In this document: positions 8,242 to 15,545 of the stretch, in pieces | How the letters are laid out: each line of letters opens with the position of its first letter | Position numbering within the stretch: the first letter of the stretch is position 1 | DNA from: a bacterium | GTDB lineage: Bacteria > Planctomycetota > J058 > JAJDCP01 | DNA: 24,098 bases | Direction: 5' to 3' | Assembly: GCA_030428695.1 (NCBI GenBank) | Contig: JAUIEM010000117.1 | Location: forward strand, 1 to 24,098 | The notes under the pieces: generated by a model | Told to the model about the DNA's origin: nothing | What the model saw: only the letters and a program-made list of their open reading frames with translations | Databases searched by the model: none | Made by a program: the position numbers and the translations under genes

Positions 8242-9378
8242 TCACCGCCGATGTCGCCGCAAATCCTGGGCCGTCTGGCCGATGATGGCAGCGGCCCTGT
8301 CGAGCTCCGCGTCGTCGTGGTCCGGGCCGAGGGAGACGCGGATGCAGCTTGCGGCGACCTCCTCCCCGTAGCCGAGTCCGCGCACGACCTCCGATGATTC
8401 CTCGGCTCCCGAGGAACAGGCCGCCCCCCGGGAGCAGGCGACCCCCTCGAGATCGAGCCGCATCACCCAGCTGCGGGCGCGCACTCTGGGGGCGTGCAGG
8501 GTGAGGATGCCCGGCAGCCGCTCGCCGGTCGGCAGCGGCTGGACGTCGGCGTGGCTCGCCTCGAGGGCGGCGAGGAAGCGCGCCTCCCGTGCGGCGAGGA
8601 CATCGCGCGGATAGGCAGGCCCGGCCTCGAGCGCGGCCGCAAAGGCGGCGGCCAGGGCGGCGCTCTCGGTGCCGGCCCGGCGCCCGAGCTCCTGGCTGCC
8701 GGGGAAGACCGGCCGGAAAGGCGCGCCCGCGGGGATGCGCAGGACGCCGAGGCCGGGCAGGCCTCCGACCTTGTGGGCAGAGAGCGACCACAGCACGGTG
8801 CCGGGCAGGCGGGGCAGGGGGGCGCGGCCGAGCAGGGCGACGCCGTCGAGGTGCAGGGGAACTTCCGCCGCGGCGCACAGGGCGGCGACCCCGGCCAGGG
8901 GCAGCAGGGTGCCGAGCTCGTTGTTCAGGGCGAGCAGGCTGACCAGGGCGGCGCCCTCGGTCAGCTCCTTCTCGAGCTGCGCGAGGTCGAGCGTGCCCGT
9001 CCGGCTGACCGCCAGACGGGGACAGGCGAGGCCCCGGGACTCGAGCCGGCCGAGGGCCTCCCGCACGCAGGCGTGCTCGAGGGGGCTGGACAGGACCCGC
9101 GCGGGCGCCCCCGCCGCGACCCGGGCCTCCGCGACGCCGTACAGGGCGCTCGCGCAGGCCTCGCTGCCGCTGCCGGTCAGCACCAGCTCGGCCCCCGGGA
9201 AGCCGAGGGCCGCGCCGATGCGCTCCCGGGCGTCCTCGAGCCGGGCGCGGGCGGCGCGCCCCTCGCGGTGGGCGCTGCTCGGGTTGCCGGGCAGCCCGGC
9301 GGCGGCGACGAAGGCGGCGAGAGCCGCGGGATGCGCCGGGCGGGTCGCGGAGTGGTCGAGGTAGATGCGCGCGCTCAC
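8242..9378 (-). CDS. Cysteine desulfurase, NifS/IscS-like
   Basis: This 378-residue PLP enzyme of the class V aminotransferase fold should convert cysteine to alanine and leave a persulfide. Visible sites are 'IYLDHSATRPAHPAAL' at the N-terminus, His102 in 'SSPLEHACV', Asp178 in 'LHLDGVALLG', PLP Lys203 in 'LSAHKVGGLPGLG', and the mobile-loop Cys321 in 'SRGAACSSGAEES', the short NifS/IscS-type active loop. The start GTG 9378 overlaps the stop of the preceding desulfurase (GTGA). It is the last gene of a three-gene minus-strand cluster. Length is at the lower end of the family but no key residue is missing. Confidence 0.9.
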   Translation of the reverse strand: MSARIYLDHSATRPAHPAALAAFVAAAGLPGNPSSAHREGRAARARLEDARERIGAALGFPGAELVLTGSGSEACASALYGVAEARVAAGAPARVLSSPLEHACVREALGRLESRGLACPRLAVSRTGTLDLAQLEKELTEGAALVSLLALNNELGTLLPLAGVAALCAAAEVPLHLDGVALLGRAPLPRLPGTVLWSLSAHKVGGLPGLGVLRIPAGAPFRPVFPGSQELGRRAGTESAALAAAFAAALEAGPAYPRDVLAAREARFLAALEASHADVQPLPTGERLPGILTLHAPRVRARSWVMRLDLEGVACSRGAACSSGAEESSEVVRGLGYGEEVAASCIRVSLGPDHDDAELDRAAAIIGQTAQDLRRHRR

Positions 9379-10523
9379 CGCAGCTCCTCGGCGACTTCCC
9401 GCAGCGCCGCGACGACCGCCTGCACGTCGGCGGAGGAGCTGAACGCCCCGAGGCTGATGCGGGTGGTTCCGCCCGGCAGGGTGCCGAGCAGGCGGTGGGC
9501 GTCCGGGGCGCAGTGCAGGCCGGAGCGCACCGCGATGCCGAAGCTCGCGTCGAGCAGCCCGCCGAGCTCGGCGGGCTCGATGTCCGGCAGCCGCACCGAC
9601 ACGACCGGCACGCTCGGGCGGTCGGGGGCGCGGCCGACGATCTCGAGCTCCGGGATCTCCTCCAGACCGACGATCAGCTCGGCCTCGAGCGCCTCCTCCG
9701 CGGCCCGCAGGCGGTCGATGCCCTGCGCCTCGAGCCAGTCCAGCCCGGCGCCGAGAGCGTGGATGCCGAGCACGTTCAGGCTGCCGGCCTCCTGGGCGGC
9801 CGGCCAGGCCTCCGGCATCGCGGGGTCGAGGGAGTCGCCGCCGGTGCCCCCGAGCAGGAGCGGCGGCAGCTCGAGCTCGGGCGAGGCGAACAGGGCGCCG
9901 CAGCCCGCCAGGCCGTACAGGCCCTTGTGGGCGGTCAGCACGACGAAGCAGGGCTGCGCCGCGGGGTCGAAGCCGAGGGGCACGCTGCCGGCGGCCTGGG
10001 CGGTGTCGACCAGCAGCGGCACGTGCTGGGCGGCGCAGGCCTCGGCGATGCCGTCGAGGGGCTGCAGCAGGCCGCTGACGTTCGAGGCCTGGTTGACGAT
10101 CACCAGCCGCGGCAGCTCGCTGCGCAGGCGGTCGCGCAGGCGCACCGGGCAGACCGTGCCGAGCCGGTCGCAGGCCAGCCGCTCGATGCGCACGCCGGCG
10201 AGGCCGAGCCGGTGCAGGGGGCGGCTGACCGCGTTGTGCTCGAGCTCGGAGACCCAGACGCTGTCGCCGGGCCGCACCCAGCCCTGCAGCACGGCGTTCA
10301 GTCCGGCGGTCGCGCCGGAGGTGAAGGCGATGCGCCGGGCGGACACGCCGAGCAGGGCGGCGAGCCGTCGTCGGGTGCGCGTGACGGTCGCGGCGGAGGC
10401 GCGGGCCAGGGCGTGGGTGCCGCGGCCGGGGTTGGCGAGGGAGCTGCGGAGGAAGCTCTCGACCGCGGCGTAGACCGGCTCGGGCTTCGGGAAGGTGGTC
10501 GCGGCGTTGTCGAGGTAGATCAG
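9375..10523 (-). CDS. Cysteine desulfurase-family PLP enzyme with CTG start
   Basis: From CTG 10523 the protein has 382 residues and starts (M)IYLDNAATTFPKPEPVYAA, the exact N-terminus of this family. His96 ('ELEHNAVSRPL'), Asp173 ('LLVDTAQAAG'), PLP Lys200 ('LTAHKGLYGLAG') and the persulfide Cys338 ('VRSGLHCAPDAHR') are present. It resembles the TIGR01977-type family, SufS/CsdA-like in its 'RxGxHC' loop, and differs from the NifS-like copy next door. The only in-frame GTG downstream (10346) would remove 59 conserved residues. The CTG is preceded by GGGAGG seven bases upstream and follows the TGA of the E1 gene after one codon, in the same frame. Initiation at CTG is therefore likely; TGA read-through giving a fusion is the alternative. 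Confidence 0.85.
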   Translation of the reverse strand: MIYLDNAATTFPKPEPVYAAVESFLRSSLANPGRGTHALARASAATVTRTRRRLAALLGVSARRIAFTSGATAGLNAVLQGWVRPGDSVWVSELEHNAVSRPLHRLGLAGVRIERLACDRLGTVCPVRLRDRLRSELPRLVIVNQASNVSGLLQPLDGIAEACAAQHVPLLVDTAQAAGSVPLGFDPAAQPCFVVLTAHKGLYGLAGCGALFASPELELPPLLLGGTGGDSLDPAMPEAWPAAQEAGSLNVLGIHALGAGLDWLEAQGIDRLRAAEEALEAELIVGLEEIPELEIVGRAPDRPSVPVVSVRLPDIEPAELGGLLDASFGIAVRSGLHCAPDAHRLLGTLPGGTTRISLGAFSSSADVQAVVAALREVAEELR

Positions 10524-10526
10524 GGC

Positions 10527-11528
10527 TCAGCCTCCCAGGTAGCGGTCGACGAAGGCGCGCGCCCGGCCCGGGTCGTCGCAGCCGGAGACCACGCAGCGCC
10601 CGTCCGGGAAGACGGTGAGGGTCAGCGTATCGACGGTCAGCCGCACGAAGAAGCGCCGGCCGCTGACGCTGCCGAGCCGCTGCTCCGTCCAGCGCTCCTC
10701 GAGCCGGGCGAGGTCGACCGGCCCGCGGGGCGGCAGCTGCACGGCGTTGCTCCCGCACAGCACGTGGGTGCGCGGGAAGGCGTCGCCGTCGAGGAAGTCG
10801 TAACGCCCGGCGCAGGTCGGGCAGGCGGGGTCGGGCGGCAGGGCGGTGGTGCGCAGCGTCGGTTCCCGCAGGTCGACGCGCAGGATCGAGGTCTGCGCTG
10901 GCGCGAGGTCTCCGGCGAGGAAGCGCAGGGCGGTCGAGGCGGCGAGGCTGCCGAGCACGCCGACCGCCGGGCCGAGCACTCCCACGGTGTCGCAGGTCGG
11001 CACCGCGCCGGGCGGCGGCAGGGCGGGGACGTAGCAGCGGAAGCAGGCCGCCCCGGGCAGGAACAGGGCGCTCTGGCCGACGAAGCCGTGGGCGCCGGCG
11101 TACACCCAGGGCAGCCGCTGGGAGGCGCACCAGTCGTTGAGCAGCAGCCGGGTCGCGGAGTTGTCCGTGCCGTCGAGCACCAGGTCGACGCCGTCGAGCA
11201 GGTCCGCGATGCTGTCCGGGGCGAGGTCGGCGACCCGCGCGACGAGCTCGATGGAGCCGTTGACCCTGCGCAGGGTGTCCACGGCGGCGATCGCCTTCGG
11301 CACCTCGAGGTCGCCCTCGTCGTACAGCCCCTGGCGCTGGAGGTTGCTCTTCTCGACCCAGTCGCGGTCGATCAGCCGCAGCGCTCCGACGCCGGCCCGG
11401 GCGAGCCAGCTCGCGAGCACCGAGCCGGTCGCCCCGCAGCCGACGATCGCGACGCGGGCGGCGGCGAGCCGTTCCTGGCCGGCGGGGCCGAAGCCCGGCA
11501 GGCGCATCTGGCGGTCGTAGCGTTCCAA
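10527..11528 (-). CDS. E1-like adenylyltransferase, ThiF/MoeB/HesA family
   Basis: This 333-residue enzyme should adenylate the C-terminal glycine of a ubiquitin-like sulfur carrier (ThiS/MoaD type). It begins 'MERYDRQMRLPGFGPAGQERL', then has the nucleotide loop 'VAIVGCGATGS' (27-36), 'LIDRDWVEKSNLQRQ' (52-66) and 'LVLDGTDN' (116-123). Two zinc pairs are visible: CFRC (162-165) and CPTC (236-239). Cys179 lies in 'PTCDTVGVLGP'. The C-terminal extension ends 'FPDGRCVVSGCDDPGRA', as in Bacillus-type ThiF/MoeB. The start is TTG 11528 with AGGAGG just upstream. It heads the cluster with two desulfurases, but no carrier gene is present, so its pathway (thiamine, molybdopterin or other) cannot be told. 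Confidence 0.9.
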   Translation of the reverse strand: MERYDRQMRLPGFGPAGQERLAAARVAIVGCGATGSVLASWLARAGVGALRLIDRDWVEKSNLQRQGLYDEGDLEVPKAIAAVDTLRRVNGSIELVARVADLAPDSIADLLDGVDLVLDGTDNSATRLLLNDWCASQRLPWVYAGAHGFVGQSALFLPGAACFRCYVPALPPPGAVPTCDTVGVLGPAVGVLGSLAASTALRFLAGDLAPAQTSILRVDLREPTLRTTALPPDPACPTCAGRYDFLDGDAFPRTHVLCGSNAVQLPPRGPVDLARLEERWTEQRLGSVSGRRFFVRLTVDTLTLTVFPDGRCVVSGCDDPGRARAFVDRYLGG

Positions 11529-11616
11529 GGAGCCTCCTGTTTCCCGTCGTCATGGGGTCCCGCAGGCGTCGGCGGGGTGTGCGCGGGCGGCCGGCGCGCT
11601 ATCTTCTCAGTAGGAG

Positions 11617-11633
11617 TCCGATTTTTCTTCGGA
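11617..11633. other. Small inverted repeat upstream of the sigma gene
   Basis: TCCGA (11617-11621), loop TTTTTCT, TCGGA (11629-11633) lies in the spacer between the divergent E1 and sigma-factor genes. It could be an operator or a leader hairpin of the sigma mRNA. A TATCTT (11600-11605) just before it is a possible -10 for the sigma gene, but no matching -35 is seen. Confidence 0.25.
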
Positions 11634-11688
11634 AATCCTCCCCAGCCCGGAGCGGTCGTCGAGAATCCCCATGGCACCTGAGGAAGCG

Positions 11689-12237
11689 ATGGACAGCGTG
11701 AAGACGACCCAGCTCGCCCGCGAAGCGATGCTCGAGCCGGCCGCCGAGAACCGGCGCCACGGGCGGCTCTTCGCGCGGGTGATCGAGCGCATCGCGCGGT
11801 ACTTCTACAAGCAGGTCTGGAACCGCAGCGACGTCGACGACCTCGTCGGCCAGACCCTCCTGATGTTGCAGAAATCGTTGCGCAAGGGAAGCTACGACCC
11901 GAGCCGCTCCTTCAACGCCTGGATGTGGCTGAAGGCGCACACGGTCTACCTGCGCTATCTGCAGGAGCGGGGCCGCCGTCCGCTGCCCCTCGAGGACCGC
12001 GAGACCGGCGTCGAGCCCGCCCACGAGGCGCGGGTCGACGCGCGCCACGACGCGCGCCTGCTGCTCGAGCGGCTGCAGCGGCGGCTCGGCGAGGAGACCT
12101 ACGCGATCTTCCTGTTGTCGTACGACGAGGGCCTGAGCCAGGTCGAGATCGCCGAGATCACGGGCCGCGACCGCAAGACGGTGCGGACGCGGCTGCGCAA
12201 AGCCGCGGCGGTGGCCCGGGAAGTTCTGGAGGGCTGA
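11689..12237 (+). CDS. ECF-like RNA polymerase sigma factor
   Basis: This protein of about 182 residues shows sigma region 2 ('SDVDDLVGQTLLMLQKSLRK' followed by 'YDPSRSFNAWMWLKAHTVYL') and region 4 with a helix-turn-helix ('YDEGLSQVEIAEITGRDRKT', 'VRTRLRKA'). It lacks regions 1.1 and 3, as is usual in ECF sigma factors. I prefer ATG 11689, which has GAGGAAG directly upstream; ATG 11671 would add six residues (MAPEEA) without a ribosome binding site. The kinase gene begins 3 nt after its stop, so the two are co-expressed. No anti-sigma factor gene is seen, and phosphorylation by the kinase is a plausible control (inference). Confidence 0.9.
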   Translation: MDSVKTTQLAREAMLEPAAENRRHGRLFARVIERIARYFYKQVWNRSDVDDLVGQTLLMLQKSLRKGSYDPSRSFNAWMWLKAHTVYLRYLQERGRRPLPLEDRETGVEPAHEARVDARHDARLLLERLQRRLGEETYAIFLLSYDEGLSQVEIAEITGRDRKTVRTRLRKAAAVAREVLEG

Positions 12238-12239
12238 GC

Positions 12240-14333
12240 ATGCCTGCGACGACCGAACGCGATCCGCTCCTCGAGCGCGCCTGGCGGGTGCACTTCGACG
12301 CGCTGGACGTGCCGCTGAGCGAGGCCAACGCCGCGACCGCCGCCGAGGTGGAGCGGGTGATCGAGGCCCAGCCGGTGCTGCCGGTGGCGATCGGGGAGAA
12401 CCTCGGGGCCTACCGGGTCGAGGAGATCCTCGGCTGCGGCGGCCAGGCGGTCGTCTACCTCGGGCGCCACGCGCTGGTCGACCGCACCGCCGCGCTGAAG
12501 GTGCCCCTGCGGGCGGTGTCGAGCCGGCTGATGGAGGAAGCGCGCTCGCTCGCAGGCCTCAACCACCCGCATATCGTGCGCATGGAGGATGTCGTGCTCG
12601 ACGGCGAGCGCGGCTTCCTGGTCCTCGAGCACCTGAAGGGCGGCACCCTCGCGGAGCTGCTCGACGAGTCGCCGCGAGGGCTCCCGGAGGCGCGGGTGCT
12701 CGCGATCGCCCGCGGCATCGCCGAGGCCCTCGCCTGGGCTCACGGCAAGGGCGTGGTGCACCGGGACCTCAAGCCGCAGAACGTGCTGTTCGACGAGCAC
12801 GGCACCTGCAAGGTCGCCGACTTCGGCATCGGCAAGGCGATCGGGGACGTGCTGCTCGCCAGCCTGTCGCGCGGGACGCGCACGGGCAGCGTCGGCACGC
12901 CGCTCTACCTCGCGCCCGAGCAGGCGCTGCCCGAGCTGCTCGCGGGCGGCGACCTCGACGGCCGCGCCGACCTGTTCAGCCTCGGCAAGCTGCTCTACCA
13001 CATGTTGACCGGTCGGCGGCCGCTGACCGTGCTGCCGCTGAGCCACCTGCGTCCGGACCTCGGGCTCGGCTGGCAGGAGCTGATGTACGCGCTGCTCGAG
13101 GAGGACCGCGCGCGCCGGCCCGCCTCCGCGGACGAGGTGCTCGCGCGGCTCGCAGCGCTCGGCGCGGGCGCGGTGGCCGAGGACGGGGAAGTGCCCGTTG
13201 CCGAAGCCGGGCCGGAGGGGGCGGACGCGGCGGAAGCGAAGGCGGCGGACGAAGTGGAAGCGGACGCGGAGGCGGCGGACGCGGCGACGCCGGGAGTGGA
13301 CGTGACGGAGCCGCGGCCGACGTCGGAAGCGGCAGAGGACGCGACGCTGCCGATCCCCAGGACACGGGAGATGCCGGTCCCGCGCATCGACGGCCCGCGG
13401 CTGTCCTTCGCCGGGCTCGCGGGCTTCCTGCTGCTGCCGACGATGGTCTTCGGGCTGGCGGGAGCGGCGCTCCCCGTCTGTGTCGAGGCGGACTTCCGCG
13501 GCAGCCTGATGGTCGTCGCGACCGGCCTGGTCTACGGCTGGTTGCTGTCCCTGGCGGTGCTGCTCGAGTGGGGAGCGACGCGCCGGGTGCGGATCTTCTC
13601 CGTCGGCACCCAGCTCGGCCTGTTGATGTTGACCGCGGGGGTCGAGCTGTTCGCCTTCGGCTTCGGCGATCGCAGCTTCCGCCTCGAGGGAGGAGCCTAC
13701 TGGGCGCTGGTCGTCGGCCTTCCCCTCGGCACCATCGGCCTGTTCGGCCTGTGCCTGAAGATGTTCCTGACCCCCGATCTCGTCCGGCTGATCGCCGCGC
13801 GCGGGGAGCAGACCCCGAAGGCGGGCGGCGGCCGCTTCCACCTGACGGTGCTCGCCGCCGGCGTGCTGTTGATCGGCCTCGCCTTCGCCTTCGGCGGGGA
13901 CCTGCGGCCCTACTCCGCCGGCACGGCCCGCCTCAACGCGATCAAGCAGGTCCTCCTCACCATCGGCTGGACCTTGTTCGGCACCGGCCTCGTGCTCCTC
14001 AACGGCTGGGCCCTCGAGCGCAGCCTGCGCGGCTCCGTGCGGGTGTTCGGCCTCGCCCTCGGCGGGGGCATCACCCTCATCGCGATCTCGATCGCGTTGC
14101 TCGGGGCCGGCCTGGGTTGGCGGGACGTGATCCAGCTCCTGTCCGGCCCGTCCTGGGCGCTAGGGATCGGGTTGCCGCTGTTGATCAACGGGGTCGGGCT
14201 GTTCATCTTCCAGCTCGTCCGCCTGATGCATCCGGCCCTGGCGCTGCACGGGAGCACGCGCGCCGCGACGCCCCTCGAGCGGGCACGCGCCTACCTGCGC
14301 GGTGTCCTCCGTCGCGGCTCCGCCGCCCCGTAG
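12240..14333 (+). CDS. Membrane Ser/Thr protein kinase with eight-helix C-terminal domain
   Basis: This 697-residue protein has an N-terminal helix (1-55) and a complete Hanks-type kinase domain (about 56-305). It shows the glycine loop 'ILGCGGQAVVYLG', Lys87 in 'AALKVPL', catalytic 'VVHRDLKPQNVLF' with Asp176, 'VADFGIGKA' (194-196 DFG) and 'LYLAPEQAL'. Residues about 306-388 are a low-complexity Ala/Glu/Asp linker. From about 390 to 670 there are some eight hydrophobic helices and no PASTA or other extracellular repeat, so the sensor may be within the membrane. ATG 12240 has GGAGGG six bases upstream and follows the sigma gene with 2 nt between stop and start. The sigma factor and the neighbouring pseudokinase are candidate partners. 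Confidence 0.92.
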   Translation: MPATTERDPLLERAWRVHFDALDVPLSEANAATAAEVERVIEAQPVLPVAIGENLGAYRVEEILGCGGQAVVYLGRHALVDRTAALKVPLRAVSSRLMEEARSLAGLNHPHIVRMEDVVLDGERGFLVLEHLKGGTLAELLDESPRGLPEARVLAIARGIAEALAWAHGKGVVHRDLKPQNVLFDEHGTCKVADFGIGKAIGDVLLASLSRGTRTGSVGTPLYLAPEQALPELLAGGDLDGRADLFSLGKLLYHMLTGRRPLTVLPLSHLRPDLGLGWQELMYALLEEDRARRPASADEVLARLAALGAGAVAEDGEVPVAEAGPEGADAAEAKAADEVEADAEAADAATPGVDVTEPRPTSEAAEDATLPIPRTREMPVPRIDGPRLSFAGLAGFLLLPTMVFGLAGAALPVCVEADFRGSLMVVATGLVYGWLLSLAVLLEWGATRRVRIFSVGTQLGLLMLTAGVELFAFGFGDRSFRLEGGAYWALVVGLPLGTIGLFGLCLKMFLTPDLVRLIAARGEQTPKAGGGRFHLTVLAAGVLLIGLAFAFGGDLRPYSAGTARLNAIKQVLLTIGWTLFGTGLVLLNGWALERSLRGSVRVFGLALGGGITLIAISIALLGAGLGWRDVIQLLSGPSWALGIGLPLLINGVGLFIFQLVRLMHPALALHGSTRAATPLERARAYLRGVLRRGSAAP

Positions 14334-14422
14334 GACGATGGGAGACCCGCGCTGCTTCCGCGCGACAGCGTCGTGTGCTCCTCTCGTCCGACGGCTCCGC
14401 TGGCGGCGTCGCGGGGGCGGGG

Positions 14423-14451
14423 CAGACAAACGGGAGCCGCTGCCCTATCAT
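14423..14451 (+). promoter_or_regulatory. Putative promoter of the pseudokinase gene
   Basis: CAGACA (14423-14428), a 17-bp spacer and TATCAT (14446-14451). It separates the pseudokinase from the sigma-kinase unit and predicts a leader of about 22 nt to GTG 14480. The ATG at 14450 overlaps the -10 box and cannot be the start if this promoter is real. Confidence 0.5.
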
Positions 14452-14479
14452 GGGGTGGGGACCCGTCGAGGGGCACGTC

Positions 14480-15478
14480 GTGGATTCCACCACCCGCAAG
14501 ACCACGCGCAAACGGCCGCCGCGCCGCACGCCGGCCATCGAGGGGCCGCTGCCGGTCCCGGTCGGTGCGCGCTTCGGTCCCTGGCTCCTCGAGAAGGCCC
14601 TCGGCAAGGGGCCGCGCGCCGTCGTCTACCGCGCGCGCTCCAAGAAGCACGAGGCGGCGGTGAAGATCCCGCTCCCGGGCTGCGCGCTGCACGACCAGAC
14701 CCGGCCCGCCGCGCTCGAGCACCCCGGCATCCTGTGTGGAAGCCCGAGGACCGAGCCGCAGCCACACCGGGTGCGTGCGGTGCTGCGCTACAACCTGACC
14801 GAGCACCTGCGCCAGCACCGCAACGGGCTGCCGGAGGGGGAAGTGCTCGACGTCCTCGAGCCGCTGCTCGAGGCCCTCGATCTCGCCCACCGCAACGGCG
14901 TCGTGCACGGCAACCTCAAGCCGTCGAACCTGCTGTGTGACAAGGCGGGGCGCTGGAAGCTGGTCGATTTCGCGGGGCCGGTGGCGGCGACGGGCCCCTA
15001 CGCGGCGCCCGAGCAGGCGACCCCGGGCGCGGCCGTCGACGCACGGACCGACCTGTACGCGGTCGGCAAGCTGCTGTTCCTGATGCTGACCGGGCAGATC
15101 CCGACCGAGATCAAACCCCTCGGAGCCGTGCGCCCGCAGGCCCACTGGCTGTGGGCGAAGCTGCTCGACCGGCTGCTCGAGCCCGAGCCCTTCCGCCGTC
15201 CGGCGACCGCCGCCAACGTGCGCACCTCGCTGCGCACGATCCGGGATGAGCTGCGCCACGGCCGGGTCGAGGTCGAGCTCGGGCCGTCGGGGCGGGGGCT
15301 GGCGGTGTCGACCAGCGAGGAGGAGCGGAAGCACGGCGAACGCTTCCACCGCTGGGTGAAGCTCTGCACCCTGCCCGCCATCCTGTTCGTCGTCGGGGTG
15401 GTGATGGGCTGGCATCCGCTGACGGCCCTCGGCGGACTGTCGATCGTGATCTCGGGGATCTACACCCTGTACCAGTGA
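14480..15478 (+). CDS. Membrane-anchored pseudokinase (degenerate Ser/Thr kinase)
   Basis: This 332-residue protein has a basic N-terminus (TTRKTTRKRPPRR), a kinase fold (about 32-240), a charged linker and two C-terminal hydrophobic segments (about 295-330). The ATP lysine survives (Lys62 in 'AAVKIPL') and 'AAPEQATPG' is clear. The catalytic loop, however, reads 'VVHGNLKPSNLL' (HGN in place of HRD, Asn145 where the catalytic Asp belongs), and the metal motif reads 'VDFAGPV' (DFA for DFG). The N-lobe is short. It is therefore probably inactive and acts as a scaffold or ATP-sensing partner. GTG 14480 has GAGGGG six bases upstream. It is next to an active kinase with which it could heterodimerise (inference). 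Confidence 0.88.
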   Translation: MDSTTRKTTRKRPPRRTPAIEGPLPVPVGARFGPWLLEKALGKGPRAVVYRARSKKHEAAVKIPLPGCALHDQTRPAALEHPGILCGSPRTEPQPHRVRAVLRYNLTEHLRQHRNGLPEGEVLDVLEPLLEALDLAHRNGVVHGNLKPSNLLCDKAGRWKLVDFAGPVAATGPYAAPEQATPGAAVDARTDLYAVGKLLFLMLTGQIPTEIKPLGAVRPQAHWLWAKLLDRLLEPEPFRRPATAANVRTSLRTIRDELRHGRVEVELGPSGRGLAVSTSEEERKHGERFHRWVKLCTLPAILFVVGVVMGWHPLTALGGLSIVISGIYTLYQ

Positions 15479-15485
15479 GCCCTCC

Positions 15486-15513
15486 TTGTCCGCGCCGCCC
15501 GGCCCGGTACAAT
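15486..15513 (+). promoter_or_regulatory. Putative promoter of the metallophosphoesterase gene
   Basis: TTGTCC (15486-15491), a 16-bp spacer and TACAAT (15508-15513). The predicted leader to ATG 15546 is about 26 nt. The promoter begins 8 bp after the pseudokinase stop. Confidence 0.55.
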
Positions 15514-15545
15514 CCTCTTCGACCGCCGGCATCAAGGAGCGCGCG

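Noticed and set aside
8242..11553. One minus-strand protein of about 1,100 residues across the sulfur cluster
   Set aside because: Only its last 378 residues are real (NifS-like desulfurase). The rest is an out-of-frame reading of the E1 gene and the first desulfurase, and it shows no family motif.
11925..12239. Upstream extension of the kinase frame through the sigma gene
   Set aside because: It is a shifted-frame reading of the sigma factor gene. The kinase ATG at 12240 has a proper GGAGGG site.
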